DNA of 64,000 nucleotides. Source: Mesostigma viride. Lineage: Eukaryota; Streptophyta; Mesostigmatophyceae; Mesostigmatales; Mesostigmataceae. The stretch spans positions 1 through 64,000 of the forward strand of contig RPFO01001685.1 of NCBI GenBank assembly GCA_009746045.1. The letters run 5' to 3'. The notes under the pieces were generated by a model that was not told the origin of the DNA, ran no database searches, and worked only from the letters and a program-made list of their open reading frames with translations. A program made the translations under genes and the position numbers. This document shows, in pieces, positions 20,447 through 33,800 of the stretch. Position 1 is the stretch's first letter. Each line of letters opens with the position of its first letter.

Positions 20447-22707
20447 GGGGTCCGGACGGACCGGAATTATTTCGCGCCAAAAAATTCGCGCCGGTACCCG
20501 TCACGTGAAATTGTGGTGCACGATGCGCGTAACCCTTGCGCCAAGTTGGCCATGGCGACGTGCGTTAGGTAATAAATGCAGTAATATGGCAATAAGACCG
20601 CAGAAAATTATGCAGATGCGTCAAATTAAAGTTTCATCATGATCTTGCGTAGCCGAAGATGCATTATTGACGAGATCGATGCCATTTTTCATCCGCGTTT
20701 GCGAGGGGGTCTGGCCCGGAAATCTTGCCGCAACGAATAAGCAGCAATACATGCCTACAGCGATAATTACAAAGGTTCTTAGTCCCTAGCGATGCAGAAA
20801 GCAACGTTCATTAACGGGGAGATTGAAAATGTTAAAGAACCTTTTATTTTATTACTTTTCCTCGTCATTTTCGGAAAGAAAACGCCAGGTCCTGCTTTAT
20901 GCGCTGTCAACCCGTCCATGGGTGGCTGGCATTTCTTGCGCGCCTTGTCAGGAAAGATAGCATGCCATTGTACGTCTATTATCCAGTGGTTACCCCCGAA
21001 GTCTATTGCGTTTAGAAATCCCTTTATTCTAAGCTTTCAGCACGGTTTCCTGGAAGGGTGCGTTGTTTTGTTCGCCGCTTGCTGCATGCACGTCTCTAGT
21101 TTTCCGGCAGCTTTCAACCGATTCGCTTACGTTATGCGTGGCAAGCTCTGAAATCCTGTCTAGGATTGATTTGGGTAATATCAAGGTAAGCTGCTACGTT
21201 AATGTAATGATATATGGAAGGATTTGGATGGCAGAGTGCTTATATTGCATATTCAACACGTACCCCGGCATGCCTCGAGGGCGGCATGCAACAAGCTGGC
21301 GAGCATATGAACCGTGCGTCTCAACGTGCTGGGAAACAAGGTGGCTATACTTCTCTTGCTGGCCATGCTTTGTATATGTGTAAGCTATGCTTACGTGTGT
21401 GTTCTCTTTAGATTTGTGGATCACAGCCACTATGCATCACAATCAATGTGCTCTCAAGGATGCTAGCCATGCTTATGAGGATGGCTGCAAGCCATTTCTC
21501 TTATGGCTTTGCTGTATTTCGTGTTTGCGCTTACAGTTCTGTTTTGTTGGTTGGTTTTTGAACGGGGTGATGTGAACCTGCAGGGTTAGAACATTGTGTT
21601 ATTATTGCTGGTTGATTGAGGCATCATCCTCTACTCTAAGTCAGCATAGCACGTGTATATGAGCATGCTGTTTATGCACCTTATTGTTGAGCATGGTTTA
21701 CAACCATGGTGAGGTGTGGGGTGTGGCTAGCATGTACGAGTCACCCATCTAATCCCACATGTTTCTGTTGCTATTGAACGTTGCTTGGGCCTCTAAACAT
21801 TTCTGTTATTACCAATGAAGATTGCCAACTATGCTACCATAGTGTGGTGCTGCATGCTATGAATGACCTCTCTAGTACTCAAGGCTCATGCTCAGCTTGA
21901 TCCTGCATTTGGTGGCTGTTTGTATAACTCAATTGGCAGCCGTCTATGTTAGGATTCTGATGATTTGTGGTGGGCAGGTGATGAAAAGGGTTATGTTTGA
22001 GCTCATGCCAGTCTATACTAGGGTTGAGGGGTGGCAGTTGAGGACACTAGTTTATGCCATCAGTCTAGCTCAGAATGACCTGAATTTTGATTCCAAGATA
22101 GTTTGCATGATAAATAACTTGCTGGCACCTTGTTTGCCCCACTTGGTGGTGGGCAAGGTTGTGATTGGTGCAGCCATTTGGCATAAAACCGTATTTTCGT
22201 GCATTTTTTTTTTTCATACAAAAGTGATGCCTGTTCACATACGTGGTCAGAATGAGCTGAAAATTGGTCCCATTGATATTCCCACCCTGTGGAAGTTATC
22301 TATATCTCCCTGGGCCCAACCCACGCGCATTTGATTTGATTTTTTTTTTTAGTCACAAAAAAGACGTATTTTTCGGTAAACTGCCAAAGTATGCCCAGAC
22401 GTGCGATTTTGGTGCTGCAAATTAGCTCCATTCCTTGGTCTGGGTGGGGATTTGACTGGAATATGGTGTTTGGTACACAAGTGTGGGGGGGTTGTCCTAG
22501 GCAATCCGTGCTTTTAGGGGGTGTGCGCGCCAAAAAAAGCTCCCTGCACATGTATTGTGATGGGCCTTGAACTCAAAAAGTAGCCAGATGCATGCCCAAG
22601 GGTCATATTTATGGTCCCCCATCATAATTTGCATTGCCAGCATGGGTATTGAGTGCAAAACATGTGTATTCAATTTGGGGGGGGGCAGGTCCGTCCGGAC
22701 CCCTTAA
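20443..22707. mobile_element. TTAA-flanked inverted-repeat element, type 2, abutting type 1
   Basis: The terminal inverted repeat GGGGTCCGGACGGACC (left from 20447, right ending 22703) is flanked by TTAA at 20443-20446 and 22704-22707. The left TTAA is shared with the neighbouring type 1 element. The repeat itself is largely palindromic (GGTCCGGACGGACC). No conserved protein is visible in the 2.26-kb interior; open frames up to 148 codons look random. Confidence 0.8.
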
Positions 22708-23541
22708 TTCCCCCCTGCGCGCTGCCGGAGCTTAAGGTAGGTCGGCCATAGCTCGCGTTGCCGCTGTTGCTGGGCCAGGGTCAAGTCGTCGTCCAGCGTG
22801 AAGCGAGTCTCCAAGAGCTTATTGCTGCGCATTTAAGGAACGCCAGCTTGTCCCCCATGTACTTAAAAGGTGAGAAGCACAGGGGCCGGGCCAGCCTTAC
22901 CCCGCGCGCGGGGGAGGCGGACAGCCGACATCTGCAGCTCACCAGTGAGTTGCATGGGGGCAGGAATGTCGCGCTTAAGTGCCATGAGAAGGCTCGTCGG
23001 GGTCTCACCTGCCGGCTGGTCGAGGTGCTTGACGATGACGTAACTTGTGGCTGCGCTTGTCGAGCTCGGCCGCCTCGCGAAGGTCGAGGGCTTGTTGCTT
23101 GAGTTGTGCCGCGATGGTGGAGGTGGTGGAGGTGGTGGACGCGCGCCCATGCATGCAGCTCGCCCGGTTAGTGACTTTATCAAACTTCCGAATTCGCCAA
23201 TTAAGCCAAGTCTCTCGAAACCCTTGTAAAATTATAAGGGTTTATGCCTCCGATAGGCCTCCAGAGGGCCTCCTTATACCTCCAGCACCCTCTTATACCT
23301 TATAGCAGCATGCGCAGCCAGCTAGCCCATGCATATTTATCTCAACTTGTGATCGTGTAAGCAGTGCACATCAAACTCTAGAGACAACTGGTCAGCGCAT
23401 GCCAGAGTATTACACATCAGAATCATATGGCCGTGCTGTCACAAGCCATAACTATCTAACAACTGTGAATAGAACGGCATGCTTTACATCCATTGCAAGT
23501 TATATAATAAATTTATGCGGATGAAACCACTACTGTTTCCA

Positions 23542-25286
23542 TTAACCCGTGTTTTTTTACAACGCGATACATCGCGTTGTAGGGTTAGAACGCGATGTAT
23601 CGCGTTGTAATCTGACACGTGGCAAACCTATTAAACATGCGATTTTTGGTCTGAAACTTTCAAGATAGGTCAGAAACATCTCATAGAATTCAAGAAAAAA
23701 TCCTGGTATTTTTGGTATTTTTTTTGTGACAGCTGCAAACAAATATGTACCACTGAAATCAGGCATTTTCGCGGGACGAAGGTGAAGACGACGGCGATGG
23801 CGGCAGGTAGATCTCGCCAGTTTTCGCGCGAATTTCAGTGGCTGTTGGGTGGCACGACCATGATGATGCGTTCAAAGGTTGATTATTAGGTTTCTACGAG
23901 TTTGTTGAGGTACTGGGGCAAAGGAAACGTAGTTTTTTCCAGTTTCTCACCCAACTTTCATGCGGAAACCCTGGAAACCGGCATACATATTATTACGTCA
24001 AGACTCGGGTCTGCTGCGGCACCATGCTTGGTATTTCCATGGTGTTTCGACTTCTTAACACATGTTTATTCATTCCGAACGTCCGGACTCTCGGCTAAAC
24101 CGAGAATTGTGCAGACTTTTATTGGGTAGCGCCGGGCATGATGGTGCCTGCAAATAGCGTAAGGCGTGACCGTGGCTATTGCTACGGTATGCTGTATTTT
24201 CCTGGAAATGGCCTCTGCCACCGGCTCAATAGTGCTTGCAGGCGTAAGTATATCGTGTTTCTACCTAGTTTCTGCCAGTTTTCCACTTATTTCTACCGAC
24301 CTCTGCCCAGCCTCTCTAAGACCGCCATCCTACTCGACGTTGCTTGCATGTCAGCCATAGCAGGTTGCAGTTGTGCAGTATTTAGGTGCTGTATACGTCG
24401 TCAAGCCGTGCATATATCGTGGGGATTGGATGTTGATGGTTTATACTGCGTTGATTGTGCAAGAAGACCAGCTAGGTGCCCATAATCATGGTGTATAATC
24501 ATGTGTTGTTAGCATCTTGCCACCATTTGCTAGCATGCATTCCAGCGTCATCTTTGCCTGCATGTAAGCTCATGGATCACTCAACCTATCCAAGCCTTGC
24601 ATTACACGTGCCTCTTTCTTTCAGTATTGCACGCGTTATGGAATGAAAACCCAGCACCTCCGTTCCCACGAGGCATGTGCTCAACACGTTGTGAGAGTGG
24701 ATGATGCTTTGGCTATGGCTGCCTGATTCAGTCATATTAGGTCATCCAGTCATGATGTTTGATGCATGTTTGATGCTGTATAACTTATACAACACCTATT
24801 TTCAACGTTTTGACCCTCCAAGCTCACTATGGCCCCGTTTATGGGGCTCATGTCGTTGCGTCATGTTGTGAAGGGCTCTCATTTTTCCCACTGCGTTGTA
24901 CTGCGTTGTAATTGTGATGCTAATGAAAAATAGCTCCAGTGGCCCAATGGGCCTGAGTTTTGTTTCACAGAGCCTGCATATGTTGCCCATAGCTCGTGCA
25001 AGAAGCCAGATTTTTTTCATGAACCATTTGTGAATAAGCACATGACTTGTGACCTAGGGTCAAGAAATCGCGGTCATGGTCAGACCCCCCTGTATTCAAA
25101 CCAGTGCATCTCTCTAATGAATAAGCATTTTGTAGGTCTGAGTAGCTCAAAAAATCCTTTGATTTATGGGCTTTCAGGAAAGTATATACATGACCATGAA
25201 AAAAAATTTTCCTTAGGTGCTATACGCGTTCTAAAAAAAGCTTACAACGCTATATATCGCGTTCTAATTAAAAAAACACGGGTTAA
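23542..25286 (+). mobile_element. TTAA-flanked inverted-repeat element, type 3, copy a
   Basis: The ends are CCCGTGTTTTTTTA and its complement, with TTAA at both sides (23542-23545, 25283-25286). Subterminal palindromes AACGCGATACATCGCGTT are present at the left as two copies, and one at the right. The 1.75-kb interior is almost identical to the inverted copy at 45388-47136. Both copies keep the same open frames (for example 75 codons at 23902-24129), but none resembles a known transposase, so it is likely non-autonomous. Confidence 0.85.
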
Positions 25287-25299
25287 GGAGTCCACTAGA

Positions 25300-25388
25300 T
25301 CCTTTCCAGAATACACTCCTCAGGCTCGAGCTACCATGGTCTGGATTCTCCAGATTTCTGGCCTGCGCTGGTTGTCTCATTGATACTC
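25300..25388 (+). mobile_element. Penelope-like 3' end fragment
   Basis: It contains CAGGCTCGAGCTACCATGG and TCTGGCCTGCGCTGGTTGTCTC, the terminal blocks of the Penelope-like element at 14070-14132. It lies a few bases outside the type 3 TTAA element. Confidence 0.6.
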
Positions 25389-26240
25389 CTAGCCAAGGTA
25401 GACACCATTGGGGTGTAAAAAAAGTAACAGCATGTTACCCAGGATGGGAAACCCTGCATGCACGGCACACGTACAGATTCAGATACCCAAAAATTGCATG
25501 ATTGGTCAGTAGGAGCACCATTTGAGCAAGACTGGCCCGGACGTGCATGCTATGATTATCCCATATTCATCATGCCCATTCTTCTGGAAACTCTAGCTAG
25601 CCGGTTCCTCCATACCTTGGAACATGTACATCCCTGGCTGAGAACGGCATTTGCCCCATCAGCAGCCCATCCGCTTGTGCACGCGGCGGCCTGCAGTACA
25701 CATGATGACAACATACTTTCAATGCATCTACACTGTGGTAATTAACATACTGTCGATGTGTTGTGAATTCATGAATATATACAGCTCCAAAAGCATTCTA
25801 GAGACTGAGATTAAGAGATCGCAAGCTTGCATCCTTGGGACTTTCAAGGAATAGAATACAAGGAGAAGGAATATCTGGAGGGAAAAAAAGTAAATCAGCG
25901 TGACCTATTGCCCTAGACATGAACTATAATCTGATGTCCATTGTCTCATTGATAATCTGACATAAACAGTAATCCATGGGGCACAACTGTAATCAGTTTG
26001 CACGTAAGACATAGAAACTGACAACAACTGTTACGTTCCTGGAGAACGGGTCCATACAACTCCTATAAAACTTTGCCAAGCTGTATTCCCTACACCCAGA
26101 AGTTCTAGCATTGCATACATCCAGCGACCAAGAGCTATACCAAGCAAAACAAACAAGGCTACTGTCCGTCTATCCCAGCCAGAGCTACCACAGACAGTCA
26201 AGCCACCAAGTTGTGTGAGCAAGGCACGCAGAGCCCTCAC
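25389..26240. other. no gene recognised; possible end of the INSIG-like gene
   Basis: I see no repeat family or conserved protein in this stretch. The minus-strand frame of the INSIG-like gene stays open past its last confident exon down to 26031. That may be retained intron or a real divergent C-terminus. Confidence 0.35.
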
Positions 26241-27727
26241 CTGGGGCCCAAATACATCCGGGTGCAGGTAATGCCACAGCCCGAGGTACCTGGATGGTGT
26301 GCCACATGCAGCGGCGGCAGACAGGGGATGGGGGGCACGTAATGCACGTTTACTCACAAGCACTGCATTTGTGTGGCCCGGCCGTCTGGGAGCATAAGTG
26401 ATTTCGGCATGTGGTCCTATGGGTGGTCTACTTATACTACTATGTATACATCAGAGCCTTGTAAACTAGTTGTGACACGTTGGCATCGTGGATACATCCT
26501 CCAACGAGATCCTAAAGCGGATCCACAGGTAAGCAAGGATGGATGTATAGCATACTAGCCATGTTGTGAATATGAGGCATGTGCACGATACGAGACTAGC
26601 GTGAACATTACGCTAAATATTTCTCCACGACCTGGCCATGGTGGGTTAGAGGTCTAGCTGTAGCAGTGAATGGTGCATTGCCCAGCAGAAGCTTGCAGCG
26701 GACGTGAGCTATTTTAGTGAATTCCGTGCCCATACATGCCCTGTGCTCGTGCGTGCTTCATGCAGCTACCACACCATACCACCATGCCCACCACCGCGCC
26801 ACCACCACAACGACCACCGCCACCACCACCACCATGCTCACCTACAGACAACCTGGGTGCCCACATACCTTTGACGGGATATCAATTTGTGCATCAGAGG
26901 CACGGCTCAGACTGCTCTGAGCAACACAAAGACGCTGATGATGGTAGTGACCAGCTCAGGAGCTATACGGTGTAGACAAGAAGAAGCATTTGAACTCGGG
27001 AGATGCGAACATGCCACATGCAGAGCCAGACTCACTTGATGATGACTAGCTCACTCGCAGGTGCGGTCAGTGCACAGAAGAGACCGAGCGCAAACCCCCA
27101 GGGTGTGCGGTCAAACAGCCACCAGTTGGCCATCCCCAGGGATGCCAGTATGAGGCCAATGTTCCCATACGGCACTCCTTGTGCGTACAGCACACTGGAA
27201 AGGGACAGCAAGGCCGTCACCACCCTGCAGATCAAGGGCAGACAGGGGTAGTTGACCGACGCACAGGCGCAGCAGGCAGTCAAGCAGATACCACCGGTGG
27301 GTGGGGCCACTGGCAGAAGATGAACATGTCACCCAGGGGAATCCTGTGAAGAAAGGAGTACAGATTGCACCTGCACGGTCCAAGTGCGGCCAGGCCACTA
27401 GGGCCAACAGACCAAATGACGATTCTTATCCGAGAGAGATCCCAGCCGACACTTTGGTGAGCCCTTGATCTAGGGAGACTTCCATACATGGCTAGGGGCA
27501 ATGCTGCTGCCACGCGTACCCAATTGATGCAGCCACACGGCGCCAGCTGGCAGGCTTGACCTCGCCACCCAACGCACGGTCGCATGCCACGGTGAGTGTG
27601 CCAAGCACCGCGTAGAAGGCGCCCAGCAATGGGGGGATCCAGAGCGAGGTGTGCAGCGTGGCAGGGCCCAGGGGGAGGTCGAGCGGGTAGCTATCATAGC
27701 GGAGCAAGTCGGCGAGCCCGTGAATGC
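26241..27727 (-). CDS. INSIG-family (insulin-induced gene) membrane protein, partial gene model
   Basis: Three minus-strand exons join in phase with good splice sites: 27727-27520, 27224-27036 and 26289-26241. Together they read GIHGLADLL...LWIPPLLGAFYAVLGTL...GEVKPASWRR, then VVTALLSLSSVLYAQ...MANWWLFDRTPWGFALGL, then KYLGLWHYLHPDVFGPQ. The W-x-P-P-x-x-G segment, the WW-x-FDR-x-x-x-G-x-x-LG segment and the HYxxPDxFG segment match the INSIG family in order. Known animal members are ER membrane proteins that retain SCAP/HMG-CoA reductase; the algal role is unknown. The first exon (phase requires one base of a codon upstream) and the last exon, where a CGGPAVGNLGR-like segment would be expected, were not found. 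The open continuation to 26031 contains VCGSSGWDRR but is a weak match. Hydrophobic segments are evident throughout. Confidence 0.6.
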
Positions 27728-28796
27728 CTGGGCAACGAGCCAGTGACGGGAGGGAGTGACAGGAGGCAGTGCATGATGGGAGGCAGTAATGGGAGGCAGC
27801 AGTGGGCACAGAAGGTTAAGCAATGGCATGGCCCGAGTGGCATGCGATGGATGGCAAAAAGGCAAGGTGGCTTGGGCAGCTGTTTGCTAGCATCCATGCA
27901 AACGCTGGTCAGGCACCACAAGCCCACCTCAGGTATGCAGGATCAACGCACCACAAGCCCACCTCCCGCGGCTTCCCGAGGCAACCCCCTTTCTTCTTGG
28001 GTCAGCGGTCAATGCTGCCCGTGCGGCTCCTGCCTGATCACTCCTGAAAAACTGATAATGCATGTGGGCCGTCATGGTGTGTGAAATGAAACCATTTCAG
28101 CAAAAAGGAGAACATTGCCCCTAGTTACGGGATCAAGCCCTAGCAGCTAGACTCGGGAGCCGCAGCAGACAAGGGGCCCGATTTATGAGGGTTGCCCCTT
28201 AGATGATCACCACACCAGGGAGGGCATTGACTCCAGGCCTGCTTGGTGTAAGTATCTGGCCTCGCATGCCCCCTTTCACTCCAAATCCCCCATGCTGGAA
28301 AAAATGTCCGTTAGGCAAACCGTGACCTCCGAATTTGTGATGATGGTGTGGCAGTGATACCTACTGACACCTACTTCCTACTACGACAAGGTGCGCTTCT
28401 CTCACAGTAATCGCAGCAAGAGGGCAGTCCTCCCCTGATACTGGACTTTGGGCATCCCCGAATAAGCCATTTGGTGGTGGCAGGGGTACCTAAGCCCTTT
28501 GTACATCGCAGGCAGGACGTGGGGGCTCACCATCTAGGGGAGGCCCCAGCAGGGCCCCCCATAGGAAAAGCGACCCCGATGTCTTGACCAAGGAACCCGC
28601 ACGAGGCAGCATGCTCCGCGGCGGACTTTCTGCATTATGGAGGGTTGCAATGAAAGTATCAACAGAACCACATATTTGTCATGTAGTGGTCCGGAAGACA
28701 TGCTTAGTCTGTAAGAAAAAAAAAGGAAATCGCAGACACGAGCCGCCCCCCCCCCCGCCCCCCCCAAACCCAAACACATAGACATTCACGCAAACC
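27728..28796. other. upstream side of the INSIG-like gene, nothing else recognised
   Basis: This stretch should contain the missing 5' exon(s) of the INSIG-like gene, but I could not pick a start. There are simple purine-rich runs near 27750-27830 and a poly-C stretch at 28745-28765. No other gene or repeat family is seen. Confidence 0.4.
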
Positions 28797-28906
28797 CCAA
28801 CACGCAAACGCAAACGCAAACGCAAACGCAAACGCAAACGCAAACGCAAACGCAAACGCAAACGCAAACGCAAACGCAAACGCAAACACAAACGCAAACG
28901 CACCCG
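28797..28906. repeat. (AAACGC)n hexamer array
   Basis: About 17 copies of CAAACG/AAACGC with one AAACAC variant, directly followed by the CCCCGA array. It is bordered on the left by CCCAAACCCAAACACA-like sequence that also closes the neighbouring array on the right. Confidence 0.9.
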
Positions 28907-28910
28907 CCGA

Positions 28911-29747
<837 letters not shown>

Positions 29748-30834
29748 AAACCCAAACACACCCGAAAAGATTCTAAAAATGCATCCTACTCATGCTATTT
29801 GTCCCTGTATAAAGATGGTATGGTCCCTATCATCCAGGACTTGTAACCGAAATCAAAGCTGCGTACGTCCCGCTGTATTCCTGGGACAACGTGATTTCCT
29901 TTCAGATTATTGCATGCATACGCGCCTTACCAAAACCCAAGGCAAGGTATACGCACTTTTAAAATGCGTAGATCTTACCAGTGGCCACACGATTCTCGCC
30001 AGCCTCCGCCCTTGCTGAGTTCGATCTTGGAAGGCCTGTACTTTGTGTGATAGAAATTCGGCGACCCGGAGGCAATATGATTCTTCGTAAAAGACCCGTA
30101 GGAGACGGGAGAAAGCCAGGTGCACAAGCGCCTTCGATAGCGCGCACCCCCCGGCAGTAGTATGTAGCAGACATTTTTGCCGATGCTAGAAACCGGTCAC
30201 AGTGCCCTATAGTAGTCAACGCGACTGTGACCCTTCATAACCACAAACACATCTCGCCTCACATGCGAAAGGGCGGGCACTTTGAAAATCGGGAGTGCGT
30301 CATTTGCTGCGTACGGGTATGCACAGGAAGAAAATCGGGACTCTCGCTGGGAAAAATCGCTAATAATTACTCACGGCACGAAGCCCGACGACTCAGGAAT
30401 TGAGAATAGATATGGAGAGTTTGATGCGGTTAGCGCAACCTGCATCCACGTGGCAAAGTGACTACTGCGTCATCGTGCCACGTGGCCAGAAGGACGAGAC
30501 AACAGCATAAGAACGGCGGTCGAACGCGCAGGCCAGTGCAGGCCAGTGCGTTGCAAGTTGCAACTGCCAGCTAGGCATGACGACGGGAGTTTTTATCATT
30601 TGTCATAACTCATAAGCGACCTTTTTGTCATAAGCCAACCACTAGAACACTGACTGTCGGACATACCAGGTCGTCTTGGGTCGTCAACATTTTTTGCCCT
30701 CTAGGATTAACATTTACGTGGCATATGTTTGACAGTCGTTTGCTTCTTTTTTAGGCTTTTACGAAGTTTTTTCCTGTCATTAGCTGCATTCTGCACGAAA
30801 GGACGTCGATTATTTGGCGTCATTACATTTATCA
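29748..30834. other. region upstream of panC, presumed promoter
   Basis: No repeat family or protein is recognised. It presumably holds the panC promoter and 5' UTR. The 30,500-30,830 part is more AT-rich than the exon and has no obvious TATA box that I can place with confidence. Confidence 0.4.
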
Positions 30835-33800
30835 ATGGACCAAAAAGGCGAGAAAGCAAGCATGGCGATTTATGAAACTGTTGCGGAGATGAGATCCTGG
30901 TCTAGAAAGCAAAAAATTGCGGGCAAGCGCGTAGCGTTTGTGCCGACCATGGGCTGCTTGCACGAGGGGCATCTCTCTTTGGTGCAAAAAGCCAAGTCTC
31001 TGGCGGACGTGGTGGTTGTGTCTATCTACGTCAACCCTGGGCAGTTCGCTCCCGGGGAGGACTTCGATGCATACCCTCGACAAAATGAATCGGACCTAAA
31101 GAAGTTGACGGTGCGTTGAGTTTTCTGAACGCGCTCTCACCGCTTCTGCGGCTCTTACCCCTCCCAGCATTGTGCCGAGAACTGAGGAGCACGCTGAACC
31201 GCAAACTGCACACTAAGAATCCCCTAAAATGCGCACATGCAAATGGCGCGTGCATTGTGCCCATCTGATTCGGAGTAACTGCCAATGTTCGACCTTCGTG
31301 CGTGCTTCATACGCGATAGTTGCTTGATGTAGGAACGTACAACCGTGCTCGCGTACAGAAGGAAGTGAAGCCTGTGTCCGCCTGAACTAAGCCATGAGCA
31401 TGCTGGCAAACTTCGGCATTCGATAATTAATTCCATGATTAACAAATTTTGCCCGTGTGCATGCCACGTCGCGGCTGTTCCAGGCAAGCCTGTTTTGCTG
31501 CCCACCCTCGCAATTTTCCCAATGTGCTGACATTGCAGTCATTCTGCGGCATGTTTGGCTTGCCAGGATAGTTAACGTAAATGGCTCTGGGCTTCACGTT
31601 ACCGGGTTCGTTGCAGGTGGAGGGCGTGGACGCCGTGTTCATGCCCCACGACCTGTACATCCGAGACCCCTCCCAAGGGCACAGCATCATCGGCAAGGAG
31701 TCAGCCCCTGTGGCCCACGTGGCGGGCCAGGTGGCGGGCCACGAGACCTGGATCGAGGTCCACCGGCTGCAGCGCGAACTGTGCGGCCGCAGCCGGCCCA
31801 TCTTCTTCCGAGGCGTGGCCACGATCGTCGCCAAATTGTTCAACATTGTGGAGCCCGACGTGGCTATTTTTGGGAAGAAGGACTACCAGCAGCTGTGCGT
31901 CCTCAAGCGCATGGTGCGTGGGGTGCGGGACTTGGTGGTTGTGGTCCTACAGGTGGGCAAAGCAACCCCTCAAGAGGAAGGGTCGCTCTCGCAAAGCCAA
32001 GTCCTCGAGTGTGACCCCAATCGGGGCCAGCTCCCTGTGGCCTGGTCCTTGGCTTGGTCTCTGGGGATGAGCAGTGCTGTGGTGGGCACTTGGGGCGGAT
32101 GCCACTAATGTTGTAGGGGCACTGGGGTGCGCTGGGTACTTGAAGCCTCAACCCCTGGTAGTCGTTGTTGGCATGGATGGCAATGAGCTTGCTGTGTGCA
32201 CCTGCTGCCACTTCATTGTACCCAACATTACTTCTATACTGCCTTGGGAGGGTGCTGACGAGTTTGGACTACTACATTGCACTCTGCGCTTTCCAAGGGA
32301 GGAGTCGTCTTTTTTTGTTTAGTTAAGAGTCTTTCAAAAGGCATGTTCCCATCCCATGGGCCTTTCCTATGCTGGCATTAACTTGATGCTTCTTCTCTCT
32401 GGCCCCGCCCCCCCCCCCCCCTCCCTTCTCCCCCATTTTTCATATTTTGTCCCTGGCCCGTTCCAACAGGTCCGCGACCTCGACTTTGCGATCGAGGTGG
32501 TGGGTGGCGAGCTGATGCGAGAGGCGGACGGTCTGGCGATGAGCAGCAGGAACTTGCTGCTGACCCCCGAACACCGCCAGGAGGTGGGTGGTAACAGCCT
32601 TCTGATGTGGCATGAATGCACAACTTTTGAAGTTCCTAGGATACCTAGTTTGATGAGTTAATTAATTAAATGCACGTAGATTGCGTCACGTGGGTAGCAA
32701 TAAAGGAACCTCCCACCCCTATACACAACAACAAAGAGGGAGGGCGCCCTAGCTTCCCTAACTGCCTCGAGTGGGCAGGCCACTGAGGACTCTCTCTGCA
32801 TCATGGTGCAGGCCCAACTTTGGTTGCAAGACAACAGGAAGTAGCATTTGAAAGCGTAGCGGATGCAGTAACGCTGCCCATCGATCGTCCAGAGGCCACA
32901 GATAGGCTTGGAACACATGGAGAGCTGCCGGTTCGGGAGAATATGAAGGCCTCTCCCGGAGCTAGCCTGAGGGGTTCTAGGGGTAAACCCAGGGTTCACC
33001 CACAACCCCCAACTAGTTTGATAGCAGTACGTGAACAGTGGCAATACTATTTCCATACAATAAAGGGTGAAGTAAGCCCAAGTCTTGTTTTGCCCACACA
33101 TGGGCCACCAAGGTGTGTTGCGTCCTCCCAGTGTTATGCTTCCTGGGACTCCCGACTAAGTGTGATTGTCACTTGACGTAGCAGAAAGTTTTGTTGCCAT
33201 TTCCGACATGGCTTCTTGCTGGTGTCCGTCCCTGTTGTTTGCGGTAGTGGCATAATCCTTTTCCGGCAGTAATGTCTGCGCCGCGGGCTGTTAGCTCCTG
33301 CCGACCGCTGCACCGTGCTGCGATATCTTGTTTTTGTATTTGCAAGTGTGCAGCTTTTCTTGGACATTTTGATTTTGGAAGCATGGCCTGGCTGACGTAA
33401 TGACTGCCATGACCTGTTGATGGTATCTCCATTGAGGGTGATTCCTCGTGCTAAATGGGGTATTTATTTCCATCGAGGGTGATACCTCGTGTTAAATGGC
33501 GGGGAAGCGATCACAGCAGGGTTGCTTTAAAACTGGACACTCCTGGCCGCTAGGAGCACCTGCCCTGATCACGCGAGGTTGTTTTCAGGTAAACCGTCTA
33601 GGTCTCGATGAACGTTAGCCAGCCATAATTTTTAATGTTCACAGCTACACATATCCACCTCCATTCATTTACATCATCCTAAACGACTCGACAAATGCGG
33701 ATAAGATAACAGCAGGCTCGAGCTACCATGGTCCGGACTCTTCCCGATATCTGGCCTGCGCTGGTTGTCTCTTTGATAATCCTTTCTTGCTTTTTCGTGG

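Larger units (their letters stand above)
18160..23160 (-). mobile_element. ORF1-only LINE-B unit split by two TTAA elements
   Basis: The outer parts 18160-18722 and 22704-23160 align, on the minus strand, with the uninterrupted copy at 59702-60921. The left part is the 3' UTR with a CTCCGTGGGGAG-type hairpin and TTAATTAA tail, ending at the GTACACCGGC block of ORF1. The right part resumes with the TGCCGGAGC...GTAGGTCGGCCA block and runs into the N-terminal half of ORF1. The ORF is broken by the insertions and by indels. Confidence 0.7.

Noticed and set aside
19022-22334. Frames of 75-148 codons inside the TTAA elements as transposase genes
   Set aside because: No DDE or other transposase motif is visible and the frames are not shared between element types, except the weak 87-codon similarity noted above.
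22758-23305. Plus-strand small frames in this stretch as genes
   Set aside because: They are antisense to the ORF1-like protein of the interrupted LINE-B unit.
31914-31952. Extension of panC exon 2 to the CAG at 31952
   Set aside because: It would insert [13 protein letters not shown] and duplicate the VRDL motif; ending at 31913 gives an exact family match and a good GTGCGT donor.
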